64,000 nt of DNA from Phytophthora quininea (GCA_011947345.1 JAAVTG010000002.1:124001-188000); one strand, 5' to 3'; shown: positions 46,322 to 58,277, counted from the stretch's first letter. Translations and numbers: made by a program. The notes: generated from the sequence alone by a model not told the origin.

Positions 46322-47422
46322 TGTTTAAACGTGGTTGGATGGACACTTGACCTCTGGAGAGTAAAAGTTGGAATGACCATTGACGACGAGCAGACACAAT
46401 TGCTGCTAAGTGCCTCCCAAGTGGGGCCGAAGCAAGACTCCGTCCCAATTCCGTCGCACGATGCCACCGTGGTCAACACGCATTTCACGCGTTGTCCCGC
46501 CATAAGACCGCCTCATGAGGGTCCTCTGCGAGTCTTTCCATCTTGCTGGCCCACACGATGACAAGCAGCCAGATGCTTGAGGCATGCAGTTGGTTCGGCG
46601 GTCGCGAGTTCGTAAGCCCTTCCGAGCCATGTGGGATGACCTCGTGTAAAGTGTCTCCCGCTAACGGCGAGGCATTTTGAGGCAAATTTGCGTAGTTGTC
46701 GGTAGCCCCGGAGGTGGGCGCCGCCACAAGATGCAGCAGTAGTGCTGCTGCAGTTGTTTTCGGTGGATCCAGGTGTCACAAAGCTCTCACGAGAGCTCTC
46801 TCTCCACACACACACACATACGACGAGCCGGGGTCCTCCTCGACGACTCCTCCTGGGCTGCACTGTCGGCTCCTGTGGGATGTGGCAATCCGACTCACCA
46901 TCGCAGCGACTAACAAAAGCCACCACACTCTTGACACCATGAATGCCGTTGCAGTAGACTTTCCACCGACTCGTCAGAACGCCGTCGCAATGCACCAACT
47001 ACAGCTACTGCCAGCCTGACAGTTTTGGCGATCGATTCCAGGCTAGAGACGACAGCTCTCACACGTGGCTCACTTTCAGCACAGTCTCCTCGGGCTCTCA
47101 ATTTGTCCAGCATTGTGCAGCGAGTACTTGCGCAGCGATCGGGCGACGACATGCAGTTGTAAATACCCATTTTGGCAAAATACACATTTTGCATCTGTTT
47201 TTGTATTTGGCCACTTCCCTTCGACGGAAAGAAGCGAGTGCGCGCTCGTGTCCTGCTGTGCGCGCGGGGCTCCGTCTGCACGTGGGCATCGCTCTCTCCT
47301 GGCGCTCATCTGTGTCTGCATCTGTGCATCTTGTCGCTGTTCGTGTCCGTGCTGGTCTGGCCTCGTAGCTCCCTCTCCAAGCCAAGTTAGAGAACCACAG
47401 AGACGGCTAGAGCCGTCCCAAC
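46322..47422. promoter_or_regulatory. Divergent intergenic region with (CA)7
   Basis: 1.1 kb between the secreted gene and the PH-VPS9-RasGEF gene, both reading outward. A short (CA)7 run at 46805-46818 is the only repeat noted. Open frames here lack protein-like composition. Confidence 0.35.
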
Positions 47423-50400
47423 ATGCAGAGAGGCCCCAGAGCCGCCCAGGACGCCGTCGCCAGCGAGAAGCGCCTCATGTCGAGCGACTCTGCAGCCTCC
47501 ACGGCCGCCTCCTCGGGCCAGCTGAGCTTCAGCACCTTCCTCATGGACGAGGTCTCGCCCGTACAGCTGCAGCCGACGCCCTCGAGAGCTCCGCCGCCGC
47601 CTTTGCCCCCTCTACGGGCACAGAACTCCAGCGGCAGACAGCCACTGACCTCCCAGAAAAGAGCAGCGCCCGACATGGACATCCCTGTGCTCGAAGCGGC
47701 CAGAGACAGCAGCGGCTTCCGCTTGGACGGAGCGGACCAGGCAGAAGTCCGCGTGGACAACGAGGAGGACGGAGAGCAGGCTCGAGTGGTCGTGGGGAGT
47801 ACGACGCAGAGGAGGACGACTTTGTCCCCGTGTTGCAGACAGCAGAGGACGCGCTGCGAGCGCACAGACATCTAGGCAGCAAGAAATTCTCGTGGAGAGT
47901 GTCGGCGCGGAGAGGCGTCCCCACGGGTAGAGCGACCAGAGTCCCCGACCAGGAAACGCTGCTGCGCATGTCATCGCGACCGACGGATATGTTGTCCAGT
48001 TATGCGAGCAGCAACTCGCAGAGTTCGCGCAGGAACTCGTCGGTGCGAATTGATCGCGAGCTAGTGCGCTGCGGGTGGCTCTACAAGCAGGCCAACGTGA
48101 TGTATGTCTGAGGAAGTGAGGCTTTTCGTATCAAGATGAGGCTGACTTGTGTGTGGTGTTGTGTGCGTTCGAGCAGGAAAACGTGGAAGCGGCGGTATTT
48201 CGTGCTGAGTAAGAGGACAAATGTCGCCACGGGCGAGTACTGGGCGTCACTGCAGTATTACAAAGGAAACAATTTCGGCAAATTACGTGGAGAAATGCAC
48301 TTACAGGACGGCATGCTGTCGGTGCGTTTCTTGGAGCCGGATGAAACTAAGCGAGCGTTCTGTTTTGAAGTGGCGGGAGAAGACTTTTCCTTTATTTGCT
48401 CAGGATCCAATGACGACGACGCGAGCGCGTGGGTGTGCTTGCTGCAGAGCTTATCAGGCGGGGGTCGCAGCGCCATTCCACCATCGGCCGGGCTGGGCAC
48501 CGCTGCAGCTAGCAGTCTGGTTCAGGGAGGAGATGGATCTGCTCGAATTCGCACGACGACGATTGACGCGCGCAGTATTCGTATTGTGGCAGAATTGCGG
48601 CGGGTGCTTCATACAAGTAAATCCCCGGAAGCCGTCAAGTTTAAAAACTTCGTCAGTGCTTTTGATTATAAAACACCGGGCGCGCTACGTCAATTCCGTG
48701 ATTTCCACGCGCAGCTCACGGAATCCATTGTAAAGACCACGGTACGCGCATCTTGACAGCGCTGAAAGACTCAGGAAGTGATAACAGCGACCCCAACAAT
48801 ATGGATAAGAAGCGCGATGCCCTCCCGATCTCTCTCGATATCTTACAGGCAGCTGTCTCGCGTCACGTGGAGGAGGTGCTATTCTCGCCGCTTCAGGGGA
48901 AAATCAACACGTTATTGCGGCGTGTCTACCACGAGGACGAGGCCTCGATCAACCGAAAGGTGCGATGGCTGCAGGGAAAGGATCAGGCGTATTTCAACAT
49001 CCCTCTCCATCAGGTGTCGTGGAAAGAATGGCGGAAAGCGTCTCGAATTCTCGCACAAATTGCCAACGTCCAGCTCCCAGCAGCAAAGTACGATGTGCTT
49101 ACAAGCACGATCAAGGAGATTCAATCCACGTACTCGGAGGAACACGACACGCTCACAGAGTTGGAGCCGCTCGTGACAGATGATATTATCCCAATTTTCA
49201 CTTATGTGTTGTCCAATAGCGGCCTCGAGAACCTTATTTCGTTGAAGACGCTGCTGACGGAGTTAAATGGCTCGTGGGCCGTCGGGAGGTCTCCTGATGA
49301 CGAGCAATCGCTGAATATTTTGGTGCATGCTGTTGACTTTATCAGCAACGTGAGCATCCCGGCGGTATTGGAAGATATCTTTAAGGACCAGATCACATTA
49401 TCAATCGACGGAGACTGGCGTCGAGTATTGGGATTCGAGGCGGAACGGACTTATCGCTATGGCGCCATCGTAGAACACATCTCTCCGCATGGTTATTCAG
49501 CGGTTGGCACGATCATTACGCGTGGGTATGTCTTGGTAACTGTGAATGGGCAGAACGTGGTGCTGTGGCCATTCCAAGACATTATGGCCCTGCTTCTCGA
49601 ATCGGCATCTCCGCATCGACTCGCCTTCATCCCTGGGAGCAGTTACTTTAAAATTTTGACGTCCAACAAGGCCTTATGGAATGTGGCGTTGATGCATGCG
49701 TGTCACCGCGGCGACGTGTTCAGTGTGCAAATGCTCCTTGCTAATGGAGCGGATGTGAATTATGTAGCGCACGAATGCGGTAGCAACACTCCATTACACG
49801 TGGCTGTCAGTGCGCTACACTTTAACGTTGTGTCATACATGCTGCAGCACGGCGCAAAAGTCAAGACGATCGGTGAGTATGGCCGCAGTGCGTTGCACAT
49901 GGTTGGTTGTCCCTGTACAATGCCTGCCATGATGAGTGCATCGGCAATAGAAGGTCCGAAAGCCACCAACGGCACGTCGGCAGCCACACTGAGTGATGCA
50001 GACAAGGCGGTACTGATCACCAAAAACTGTTATCGCATGGAGGTTTGGTGGATACGGTGGATATCTACGGGAATACGCCGATCATGCTCCTCGCAGAGAG
50101 AGGCTTTCTTGGTGGAATTGATGCCATAATGGAAGCCGATAGTAACATTGACTTGAACGCGAGAAACTGGCAACGTGGTCTGAGTGCTCTCACCCTTGCG
50201 GCTAAGAGCGGACGGGCAAGTGCGGTGGAAGGGTTGTTGGATTATGGTGCTCAGGTTGACATTCGCACGCTACATGGAGAGACGCCACTCCACTTTGCAG
50301 CAGCTAGTGCTAGTCAACGTGTGTGCCAATTGCTGATCGAAAAAGGTTGTGATGTTGATGTTCGTACGAGTGAAGGGATGACGCCGCTGATGATTGCTGT

Positions 50401-52630
50401 AGCGAGTGGCCATGGGATGGCCATGGAAAAGATCGCTGCGCTAACTCCATCTCCAGTGGGAGAGAACTCTCATCATGACAGCCATCATCACCACACAACC
50501 GATCTGCGTAACAGCATCCACGTAGACAATTCCTCCGTCATTTCAACTGTCAACTATCTTGTTCAGTGTGGCGCGGATATGTCTGCTGTATGCGATGTGT
50601 ATCGAACGCCTCTGCACTACGCTGCTATGTATGGATGCGACGAGTTGTTTGCTTGCCTTTTGGCCAAGATGGACGACGCCACCAAGGCTGAAATGCGTGA
50701 TTTATATGGCCAATCTGCAGTGTCGATGGCTGAGGCGAGTCGTTTTTCGCGTGCTGTTGGTGATGAGAATGGGTCCAATGATGAGAGTCCGCCTATGATC
50801 GATGGCTATAGTGACGGTGGGGACGATAATGAGGAGGAGGATGACTCTGACGATGAAGATGACGACGATATTGATGAGGTCGAGCAGGCGGACATCCCCA
50901 TGTCGCTAAATGGACGGAAAGACCTCACAGGAAAGACGCTAAGTATCAAGGATCTAATCACCGAAGAGCATGACGGTGTAGATGAGATCATTGCAGGCAC
51001 CTTTGAAGCGATTGCCGACCTTCTGCTAAGCTACGAAAATTACCGTCGCGAGGAGTTCAAAGCTCTGATCTGGTATTGCGGATACGCTACGAAGGAGGAG
51101 GGCAACAACTTCCGTGCGATGGTCGACATGCTGCGCGACCTTTTTAATCGATTTTCTCCCGAAACGGAGGCAGCTTTCTATGTTCGACGGATGGTGCTGA
51201 GCGCGCTCAACAAACTGGTGGAGATCTTGAAACACAGAGTCGAGTGCGACATGGAGGTGTGCAATTATGTTGCCGCGTTTTACTCGGAGGTCGTTTCTAC
51301 TCTGGATGAGCTGTCTGCAGTGGATCCTCAGTGTGCGCAGTGGGTCAAAGCCTCCTTGTTGCCAGAGTTTGAGGACGCTTGCAGCTCTAACCGTGTCCAG
51401 GAGTTCCAGGTCTTATCCTTCTGCGAGGGGACTACACGTCGCTTAAGCAGTTCATCTGCACGGCCAAACAAGCGAACCCCAACTTGGAATTCTTGGATGA
51501 CGATCTGTTTGGTGCTGCGTCCGGCATGGAAATCATCACGGAAGCAATGCGACGTCGGATGTCGCTAGCTGGTGTGTGGAGGACAGGGAAGTGAAGAGAG
51601 CGTATGTTGTGAAGGCTGAGGAGAGTCTCGACGAGACGCTGTCGGAAGGAGGTCCACAACGATCACCCCTGGCAGCCTCGGGGCGTCAACGTTGGGCGCA
51701 CGTACCCAGAGCAACGGATAGCAAGATTGTGGTTCGTCGAACACTGTGCCGTGCGTTGGTGGACCCTTTTCTAATGGTATTTGTTGCCAGGATCTTGGAC
51801 TTAGACCCGAGCATCATCGCTCAGCAGATCACACTGATGCAGCACTATCTCTTCAGCAAGATTAAAGGTAAGTGGGCAGCTCTTCTGTCTTGTCGATAGG
51901 AGTAGCGCTAATGCTTTCCTTTGTAGTGTCCGAGGTATTGGCCTCGAAGCGAAACGCCGAGAAAACGCCAGGCTATCAGCGTCTCCGTTTGTTGCACAAC
52001 CACATTTCCATGTGGGTTGTGGGTCAAATTTTGATGAGAGGAGACGTTGACCAGCGCGCGGAGATCCTCGCGTATTTCATTCGAGTTGCTGGCGTGTTGC
52101 TGTCGCCTTTGCAGAATCTGGACGGCTTCATGGCAGTCATGAACGCGGCCAACGATTCGTCGTTGTTCCGCTTGAAAAGACGTGGGGCCGACTGCCTCCG
52201 CAGGCTCGCGATCTGTGGCAGGAACTGGTGCTGCTCACAGAGAAAGGAGCGCGACCTCTGAATAAGCTCACGAAAGAGGCAACTCCGCCTCTGATTCCGT
52301 ACATGGGCATGGTCATTCAGAACGTAATTGCTCTCCAGGAATACCCAGACCACGTCGAAGGAGACCTCATCAATTTCAAGAAGATTCGCTCCATCGGTTT
52401 GCTAATCCAGAAGATGTTGTCATTCCAGAAGACGCCGTATCTGTTGCCTACAGACAAGCGGATGCTGGTAAGTCCCATTGCCTGAATGATCTACTTCTGA
52501 GCTCACCGTTGTCACGTGTTTGCAGGAACAAATTTGCTCGCCTCCGCCTTTTGCAGATGCCGAGGCATGTTTCGCTCGTTCTTTAAAGATTGAACCTCGT
52601 GTAGCTGATGCTACAATGAACGCGTCCTGA
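47423..52630 (+). CDS. Multidomain PH-VPS9-PDZ-ankyrin-RasGEF protein
   Basis: About 1,670 residues. Order: disordered N-terminus; PH domain (CGWLYKQANVM, TWKRRYFVLS) from about 216 to 330; VPS9 Rab5-GEF region about 440-615 (PLQGKINTLLRRVY, DDIIPIFTYVLSNSGLENL); PDZ-like 637-710 (YGAIVEHISPHGYSAVGTII); ankyrin repeats about 720-1080 (GNTPIMLLAERG, GETPLHFAAASA); an acidic stretch; RasGEF N-terminal module about 1150-1250; CDC25 RasGEF to the end (DPFLMVFVARIL, SMWVVGQIL, NLDGFMAVMNAANDSSLFRL, NFKKIRSIGLLI). Introns 48102-48176, 51868-51926, 52468-52525 are in phase. Seven single-base breaks occur (near 47797, 48745, 50050, 51440, 51570, 52177 and one less certain), mostly homopolymers, always one base short. 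The VPS9 Tyr normally near the C-terminal catalytic motif seems absent. Confidence 0.8.
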
Positions 52631-52781
52631 AGCTGTTGATACGATATGGGTGGGCGGAGAGAACCAAACCGCTGAGCGGCCAGGTGCGCTCGGCAGTCAG
52701 TCAACGTAATAAATCTATGAGTGTTGTAATTGTGGGTCAGGAAATAGACTTTCATTGTAGACCACGAGGTTTACCTCTTCT

Positions 52782-53543
52782 CTACGCCATTGTAGCTCCT
52801 GGTTTCCCACCGTCAAGGCTCAGGTGCTTCCAAAACAGGTAGGCACACAGCGGGTAATGCAGCATCGCGACGATCATCAAGAAGAACGCCATTTTGAGCG
52901 ACACCTCGTCGTCCTCCCCCAAAGGAGCCGCTTGCACCATCCACAGGATGATCGTCAGCAGTGCTGTAAACGCCGACACGCCCGGGAAAAAGTAGCTGGC
53001 GCCGACCCACTTCTTGTTGCCGACTTTGCACGTCGTGGCGCCGATCATCGCGATCGCCGCCATCAGTCCATTCGACATGCCCATACCGCTGAATGTCATG
53101 GTGAAAAATCCCACCGTCCCGCACGACTTGTCCAGGAACTTGTCGAACTGGGTCGCGTTCAGTCCTGCCGCCGTGGCCAACACCGTCACGTATTCCAACC
53201 GGGTGGCGTCGCTCACATCGCCGGCATCACTGTAAGCCGTGCAGACACCGGAGCTGCCATACTCAGCCCAGATCGTTTTGTTGAGGACTGCCAGGTCATC
53301 GTAGGAGGAGCCGAACTTGTAGTAGAAGCAGTGGTCGAGTGCGGTGCTGGCGTTGGCGAGCTCGCTGTCAACGCAGAAGCCCATGATGCCGGCTTTGAAG
53401 TTGGAGCTGGTCACTTGCGAGGTGAGACCGGCGTTGACGGTGTCGCTGACGGTCCACATGGGCATGACCATGGGGACGGTGTTGTAGATGGTTCCAACGA
53501 GGGCCATGGCGATCGCCCCGTAGCCGAACTTGGAGATCGCCAT
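52782..53543 (-). CDS. Four-transmembrane protein, copy B1 (short tail)
   Basis: A 253-residue paralogue of copies A1/A2, starting MAISKFGYGAIAMALVGTIYN. Same layout: transmembrane 1, Cys loop (CVDSELANAST, CTAYSDAGD), transmembranes 2-4 (SNGLMAAIAMIGATT, YFFPGVSAFTALLTIILWM, AFFLMIVAMLHYPLCAYLFW). The intact TTTTT in YFFPG is one base longer than in copy B2. The C-terminal tail is replaced by HLSLDGGKPGATMA and the motif seen in the other copies (VLEASDSxG) is missing, so this copy is truncated or fused to unrelated sequence. Inverted relative to B2. Confidence 0.7.
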   Translation of the reverse strand: MAISKFGYGAIAMALVGTIYNTVPMVMPMWTVSDTVNAGLTSQVTSSNFKAGIMGFCVDSELANASTALDHCFYYKFGSSYDDLAVLNKTIWAEYGSSGVCTAYSDAGDVSDATRLEYVTVLATAAGLNATQFDKFLDKSCGTVGFFTMTFSGMGMSNGLMAAIAMIGATTCKVGNKKWVGASYFFPGVSAFTALLTIILWMVQAAPLGEDDEVSLKMAFFLMIVAMLHYPLCAYLFWKHLSLDGGKPGATMA

Positions 53544-54491
53544 CGTGTCGGTGAGGAGGCTGTGGCGAAGTAAATTTGAGAATGATGCTTTGCGGAGTTC
53601 TTATATGTTGACAAGATCCGTGGGGCATTCATGTTTACTAGCCCGACAGCCAAGCTTCGTCAAATCTTGACGAAAAGGTGATTATTTGCATCGTAGCGGC
53701 GATAATCGGTAGGGACTCACGATACACGTAGGTGGAGAATGGATATTGTTGTTCGAGTACCGCCCCATTGAAAGACATCGCAGGCAGATAAACATCTTAC
53801 AACTACAGTTTCCAAGTACGCCTAACTGAAACATGAGCTTCATAGTGCATAAATAAGATATACTACGTTATTCGACTAATGTTTACCTCGAACAGAGGTC
53901 CTCGTCTCGACGATCATCAGCTGGATATTATTTTCACGATGGAAAAGCTTGTAAGCAGATGAGACCAGCCGCACGTGCAGTTTACGAAGTGCCCGAGGTT
54001 GGTCGTGCTTGTGTTAGCCGACTGGATTCTCCTCGTGGAGTCCAGTGGCGCGAGCGATATTCCCAGACACGGACGAGCGCAACGCAAATAGCTCTCCAAA
54101 GTGCAAACTCTTCGGCTGCGTACAGCAGTGCACGCGTGCATTCTAGCAGATTCGGATCTCGGAGGGCTTCACCAGTCCAGCTCACTACATGTACATGCAT
54201 CTGTAGTATCAGAATGTTAAAAAGGCCGGTGGAACGGCGCGCGATTGAGCAAAAGAGAGGATGTTTTTCGGATGAGAGGCATCTGTGCGTTACCGCGCGT
54301 TCATGCTCGCTTCGTAGTCCTTCACGATTGCGGCAAAAACTCGATTCTCCCCTTCCATCGCCGCCACCCACTTGGTGCTTGAAGAAGAGGCACGCGATGA
54401 AAGAGATCAGGTTTTGATGTCCACGTCCGTTAAGCATTTTCATTTTCACTTTTGCTTCCTTCCAAGCACACGACCAAACAAGCAGACTACG
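53544..54491. promoter_or_regulatory. Divergent region between copies B1 and A2
   Basis: 948 bases separating two outward-reading paralogues. The flanks do not match each other or the regions upstream of A1 and B2, so the duplications involve mainly coding sequence. No coding match seen. Confidence 0.35.
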
Positions 54492-55319
54492 ATGCACTTC
54501 AACAAGGCCGCTTTCGGAGCGCTGCTCATGATCTTTGCGGGCACCTTCTACACGATCATCTCCTTCGCGCTGCCCATGTGGACGGTCAACAAGACCGTCA
54601 ACGCCGCCCTCACCAGCGACGTCTCGAGCACCAGCTTCAAGGCCGGCATCATGGGCTTCTGCGTCAACAGCGAACTCACCAACGCGACGACCTTCGACCA
54701 CTGCTTCTACTACAAGTTCGGGTCCTCCTACGACGCTCTGTCGGTGCTCAACAGCGCCGTCTGGTCCAAGTACGGCGGCTCTGGCATATGCTCGGGCTAC
54801 AAGGACGCTGGCGACGAGAGCGACGCCACGCAGCTCGAGTACTCGACGGTGCTGGCCACGGCTGCCGGCATGAACGCCGAGCAGTTCGACAAGTTCCTGG
54901 ACAAGTCGTGCGGCCTGACGGGAATGGCCACCATGACGTTCAGCGGCATGAGTTTCTCGAACGGTCTCATGGCCATCATCACGTTTATCTTCACCATGAC
55001 GTGCAAGAAGGGCAACAAGAAGTGGGTCGGCGCCAGCTACTTCTTCCCGTGCGTGTCGGCCCTCACGGCGGTGCTGACGCTGGTCATGTGGACGCTGCAG
55101 GCCAAGCCGCTCGGCAAGGACGATGACACGTCGTACAAGGCGTCTTTCTTCCTGATGATCGTGGCGTTCCTGCACTACCCCGCGGCCGTGTTCATGTACT
55201 GGAAATACCAGAAGCTGCAGCAGGAGGCGGCGATCGACAAGGAGGAAGACCACACCACGTACGTTGGAGTCGAGACCCCGCAGGCATACGCGCACGGCGA
55301 ACCTGTGAATCTAGTTTAA
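54492..55319 (+). CDS. Four-transmembrane protein, copy A2
   Basis: 275 residues, intact. Nearly the same as copy A1 (39001-39860) for about 250 residues; the few nucleotide differences are mostly silent. The tail differs: after KEED this copy has HTTYVGVETPQAYAHGEPVNLV, while A1 has a B2-like end. It lies in the opposite orientation to A1, 15 kb away. The sequences upstream of the two ATGs are unrelated. Confidence 0.75.
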   Translation: MHFNKAAFGALLMIFAGTFYTIISFALPMWTVNKTVNAALTSDVSSTSFKAGIMGFCVNSELTNATTFDHCFYYKFGSSYDALSVLNSAVWSKYGGSGICSGYKDAGDESDATQLEYSTVLATAAGMNAEQFDKFLDKSCGLTGMATMTFSGMSFSNGLMAIITFIFTMTCKKGNKKWVGASYFFPCVSALTAVLTLVMWTLQAKPLGKDDDTSYKASFFLMIVAFLHYPAAVFMYWKYQKLQQEAAIDKEEDHTTYVGVETPQAYAHGEPVNLV

Positions 55320-55705
55320 GAGATAGTCCCGAACCTAGCTAGCTGCACCACCTGATGCGAATGTATATTCCCTTTGCTTTACATTCCGTTTGCTTTGCGG
55401 TCGTTTGATCAGTCTTGCGGTGAGGCTTCTGCCAAAGGTTTCGCTCTCTGAAGAAGTACTATACATTAATCTGATAAATTACGTTAATGTGGTGCTTACA
55501 ACAAGTTTTGAGCCGCCGCGGAATAAATAAGCAACGTTCGATTGTCGTTTTCCAGCTGGATAGTACCTCATTCGTATGGGGCTCAAACAGTGCTTACGCT
55601 CCTCCCGAGCCATGGCTGATTATTTTTCTGGTCACTATATGACTTGCTCAGCAGAAGCAAAGCTCTTCATTCCCGAACTCGACGCAGAGTACGCACCCCA
55701 ACACG
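55320..55705. other. Intergenic region
   Basis: 386 bases between copies A2 and B2 on the same strand. AT-rich near 55450-55530; nothing else recognised. Confidence 0.4.
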
Positions 55706-56517
55706 ATGGCGATCTCCAAGTTCGGCTACGGGGCGATCGCCATGGCCCTCGTTGGAACCATCTACAACACCGTCTCCATGGTCATGCCCATGTGGACCGT
55801 CAGCGACACCGTCAACGCCGGTCTCACCTCGCAAGTGACCAGCTCCAACTTCAAAGCCGGCATCATGGGCTTCTGCGTTGACAGCGAGCTCGCCAACGCC
55901 AGCACCGCACTCGACCACTGCTTCTACTACAAGTTCGGCTCCTCCTACGATGACCTGGCAGTCCTCAACAAAACGATCTGGGCTGAGTATGGCAGCTCCG
56001 GTGTCTGCACGGCTTACAGTGATGCCGGCGATGTGAGCGACGCCACCCGGTTGGAATACGTGACGGTGTTGGCCACGGCGGCAGGACTGAACGCGACCCA
56101 GTTCGACAAGTTCCTGGACAAGTCGTGCGGGACGGTGGGATTTTTCACCATGACATTCAGCGGTATGGGCATGTCGAATGGACTGATGGCGGCGATCGCG
56201 ATGATCGGCGCCACGACGTGCAAAGTCGGCAACAAGAAGTGGGTCGGCGCCAGCTACTTTTCCCGGGCGTGTCGGCGTTTACAGCACTGCTGACGATCAT
56301 CCTGTGGATGGTGCAAGCGGCTCCTTTGGGGGAGGACGACGAGGTGTCGCTCAAAATGGCGTTCTTCTTGATGATCGTCGCGATGCTGCATTACCCGCTG
56401 TGTGCCTACCTGTTTTGGAGGCACCAAAATCTATCGTCAGAAAAGAACCTTGATGACGATCAGACATTTGTGTTGGAAGCCTCGGATAGTCAAGGAGGGT
56501 CTCGAGCGTATATGTAA
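55706..56517 (+). CDS. Four-transmembrane protein, copy B2
   Basis: Paralogue of B1 with the same N-terminus (MAISKFGYGAIAMALVG; one Pro/Ser difference) and the same loop. The frame breaks near 56261, where the T run in the YFF codons is TTTT instead of the TTTTT in B1. Beyond it the frame GVSAFTALLTIILWM runs to a full-length tail ending QTFVLEASDSQGGSRAYM, stop at 56515-56517. Repaired length about 270 residues. Since B1 is intact at this point, a consensus error in B2 is likelier than a mutation, but both are possible. Confidence 0.7.
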
Positions 56518-57084
56518 GGCATCGTAAAGATATAGTATGCTTTCCTGTTGTGGATTAGTGTTCATGTTGTAGTTCGACACTGTCTAGCCTAAGCTGGAAG
56601 CGACAGAATCGCATGCGGCGTCCTTCACAACCGTGCTAAGACGCTGTCCCCACAAGATGCTGGATCGGAGCAAGCAACGCCAAATGGGGGCGGCGTTTAT
56701 TGAACAAGATGCTGCAATATGCCTCTCACCACGAAACGCTGGTGGGCGCGCGCTGCGACTGGTGTGTTGTCCCAACTCAAGCTGTGGTATCTCCATCTGC
56801 CAAACGAGCAAGGTAGCCCACGAGCGCTGTCATGTGGGCCACGGCGATGATCGTTTCAGAGGTGGAGACATGGCTGCTCCACTTCGAAAGATTGCTACGA
56901 GCCACTTGTCTACACCAGACGTTTTTGCACATGCTCCGACTCCGATTCCCTACGAGACGACGCGAAAAATAAGACGGCACGACAACGGTCGATCGGCCGC
57001 TCACCATACCAGTAGCGTCTACAACCGAGACCAAGATCTCGTGCTTCATTATCCAATTCGCTCCGTTCTGGACAGCCATCGACC
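56518..57084. other. Intergenic region
   Basis: 567 bases between copy B2 and the second family S gene. Nothing recognised; presumably the latter's promoter. Confidence 0.4.
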
Positions 57085-58046
57085 ATGACCAAGTTCTCCA
57101 CTTTCGTCTCCACCGCCGCGTTCGCCGCCTTTGCATCGGCAACAACTGCCGAGGACAGTTGCGTCTTGGTCGACTTCACCGCCGAAGCTTCCGAATTTGC
57201 GGATCTCAACGCTGCCATCGACCTCGTCATGTCTGCCAATGTGATCGACTCGATGCTCGGTCAATATGACCCACTGGTGCTGAATGACGTCAAACTGAGC
57301 AGCTTCAAATACTCGATCTTGGGCCAGGACTTGACGATCGCCCCCACCATCGACGCGCTCAACGTCACCGGTCTCACCACGATTTGCCCCGAACACGTCA
57401 ACGCTTCGTCTTCCAACTGTGTCGACATCGGAGCCTACTCCGATGGCGAAGTGTCAGTGGACGCCACGATCTCGGTGGAAGTGAAGGAATTGGATACCTC
57501 TGCTACGGCTCACGTTAAGTTGGGGCTGGAAAAGCCGTCATGGTCGAGCAACCTTCAGGCGGATGTGTACGCATGCGCACCAGGAGTGTCCCCTTCGCAG
57601 TGCTCAAACACAACCATCATGGATATCGAAACCCAGGTGGTGAGTGCATCCGTCAACAAAAACTACCAAAGCATTCTGAAGAATGTGCTCACGAAAGTCA
57701 AGGACGTCGAGGTGAAGTCTTTCAAGCTGGACTTTGCCTCGGTCACTTCCTTCGACGTCAGCTTGAGCAGCTCCAGCTCGGTGTTGTCATCAATCTCCAA
57801 CGCCATCACGGGCTACTCGGCCGATGAGATTAACAAAAGGGCGACGTGTACGACAAAGTGATGTCGACCATCAATGACCAGGTGCCGACGTTGCTGAACG
57901 ACTTGATCGACTCCAAGCTAAAGTCAATGTTCGGGGCCACCTGTCTGTTTGTGAGCAAATGTTGCAATATGGTGGCACCCACTCCTGAAGTAGACTTCAC
58001 GTTAGGGAGACCAGCCACGTCTTTAGGGCCGAGGAAGCTGCGTTGA
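57085..58046 (+). pseudogene. Secreted family S copy 2, interrupted by LTR retrotransposon
   Basis: Paralogue of 45443-46321 with its own signal peptide (MTKFSTFVSTAAFAAFASA). The frame breaks once at an AAAA run near 57836 (EINK-K expected), then continues to GATCLFVSK at 57959, where a 5-base target duplication and LTR begin. Reading on, the LTR supplies 27 further codons before a stop at 58044-58046. The paralogue ends three residues after GATC, so only the last few native residues are displaced. The stretch right of the element would carry the original end, but the window stops there. The protein may still be made with an LTR-encoded tail. Confidence 0.7.
57955..57959. repeat. Target-site duplication, LTR element, left
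   Basis: GCAAA, repeated at 63993-63997. Five bases is standard for Ty3/gypsy integration. Confidence 0.88.
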
Positions 58047-58277
58047 AGGCAGGAACGAAGCAAGGACGAGGAACAGCGTTGCTCTGTTGATGTATTATTT
58101 TAGAGTGATGAAGAGGCAATCTTGGCGGCCGTTGTGAAACTACTACCAGTGCCTACTAGTTATAGAACTATGAAAAATGAATTCTGTGATGCCTCACAAC
58201 TTTCCTGATCTTGTCGACTGCCATTCTCGAGCACATATCTTGGAAATATCTTGTTTAATCTTTCCCAACCGGTAACA
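57960..58277 (-). repeat. 3' LTR of the gypsy element
   Basis: 318 bases, same as 63676-63992 except one extra A in a run near 58170. It begins inside the last codons of the interrupted secreted gene. Confidence 0.92.

Noticed and set aside
46805..46818. (CA)7 microsatellite as a regulatory or structural element
   Set aside because: Seven dinucleotides is too few to mean anything on its own.
47065..47422. Upstream extension of the multidomain gene
   Set aside because: The frame is open but the residues are low-complexity and out of frame with the conserved N-terminus.
48740..48758. An 18-base intron in the multidomain gene
   Set aside because: Too short to splice; a missing base explains the break better.
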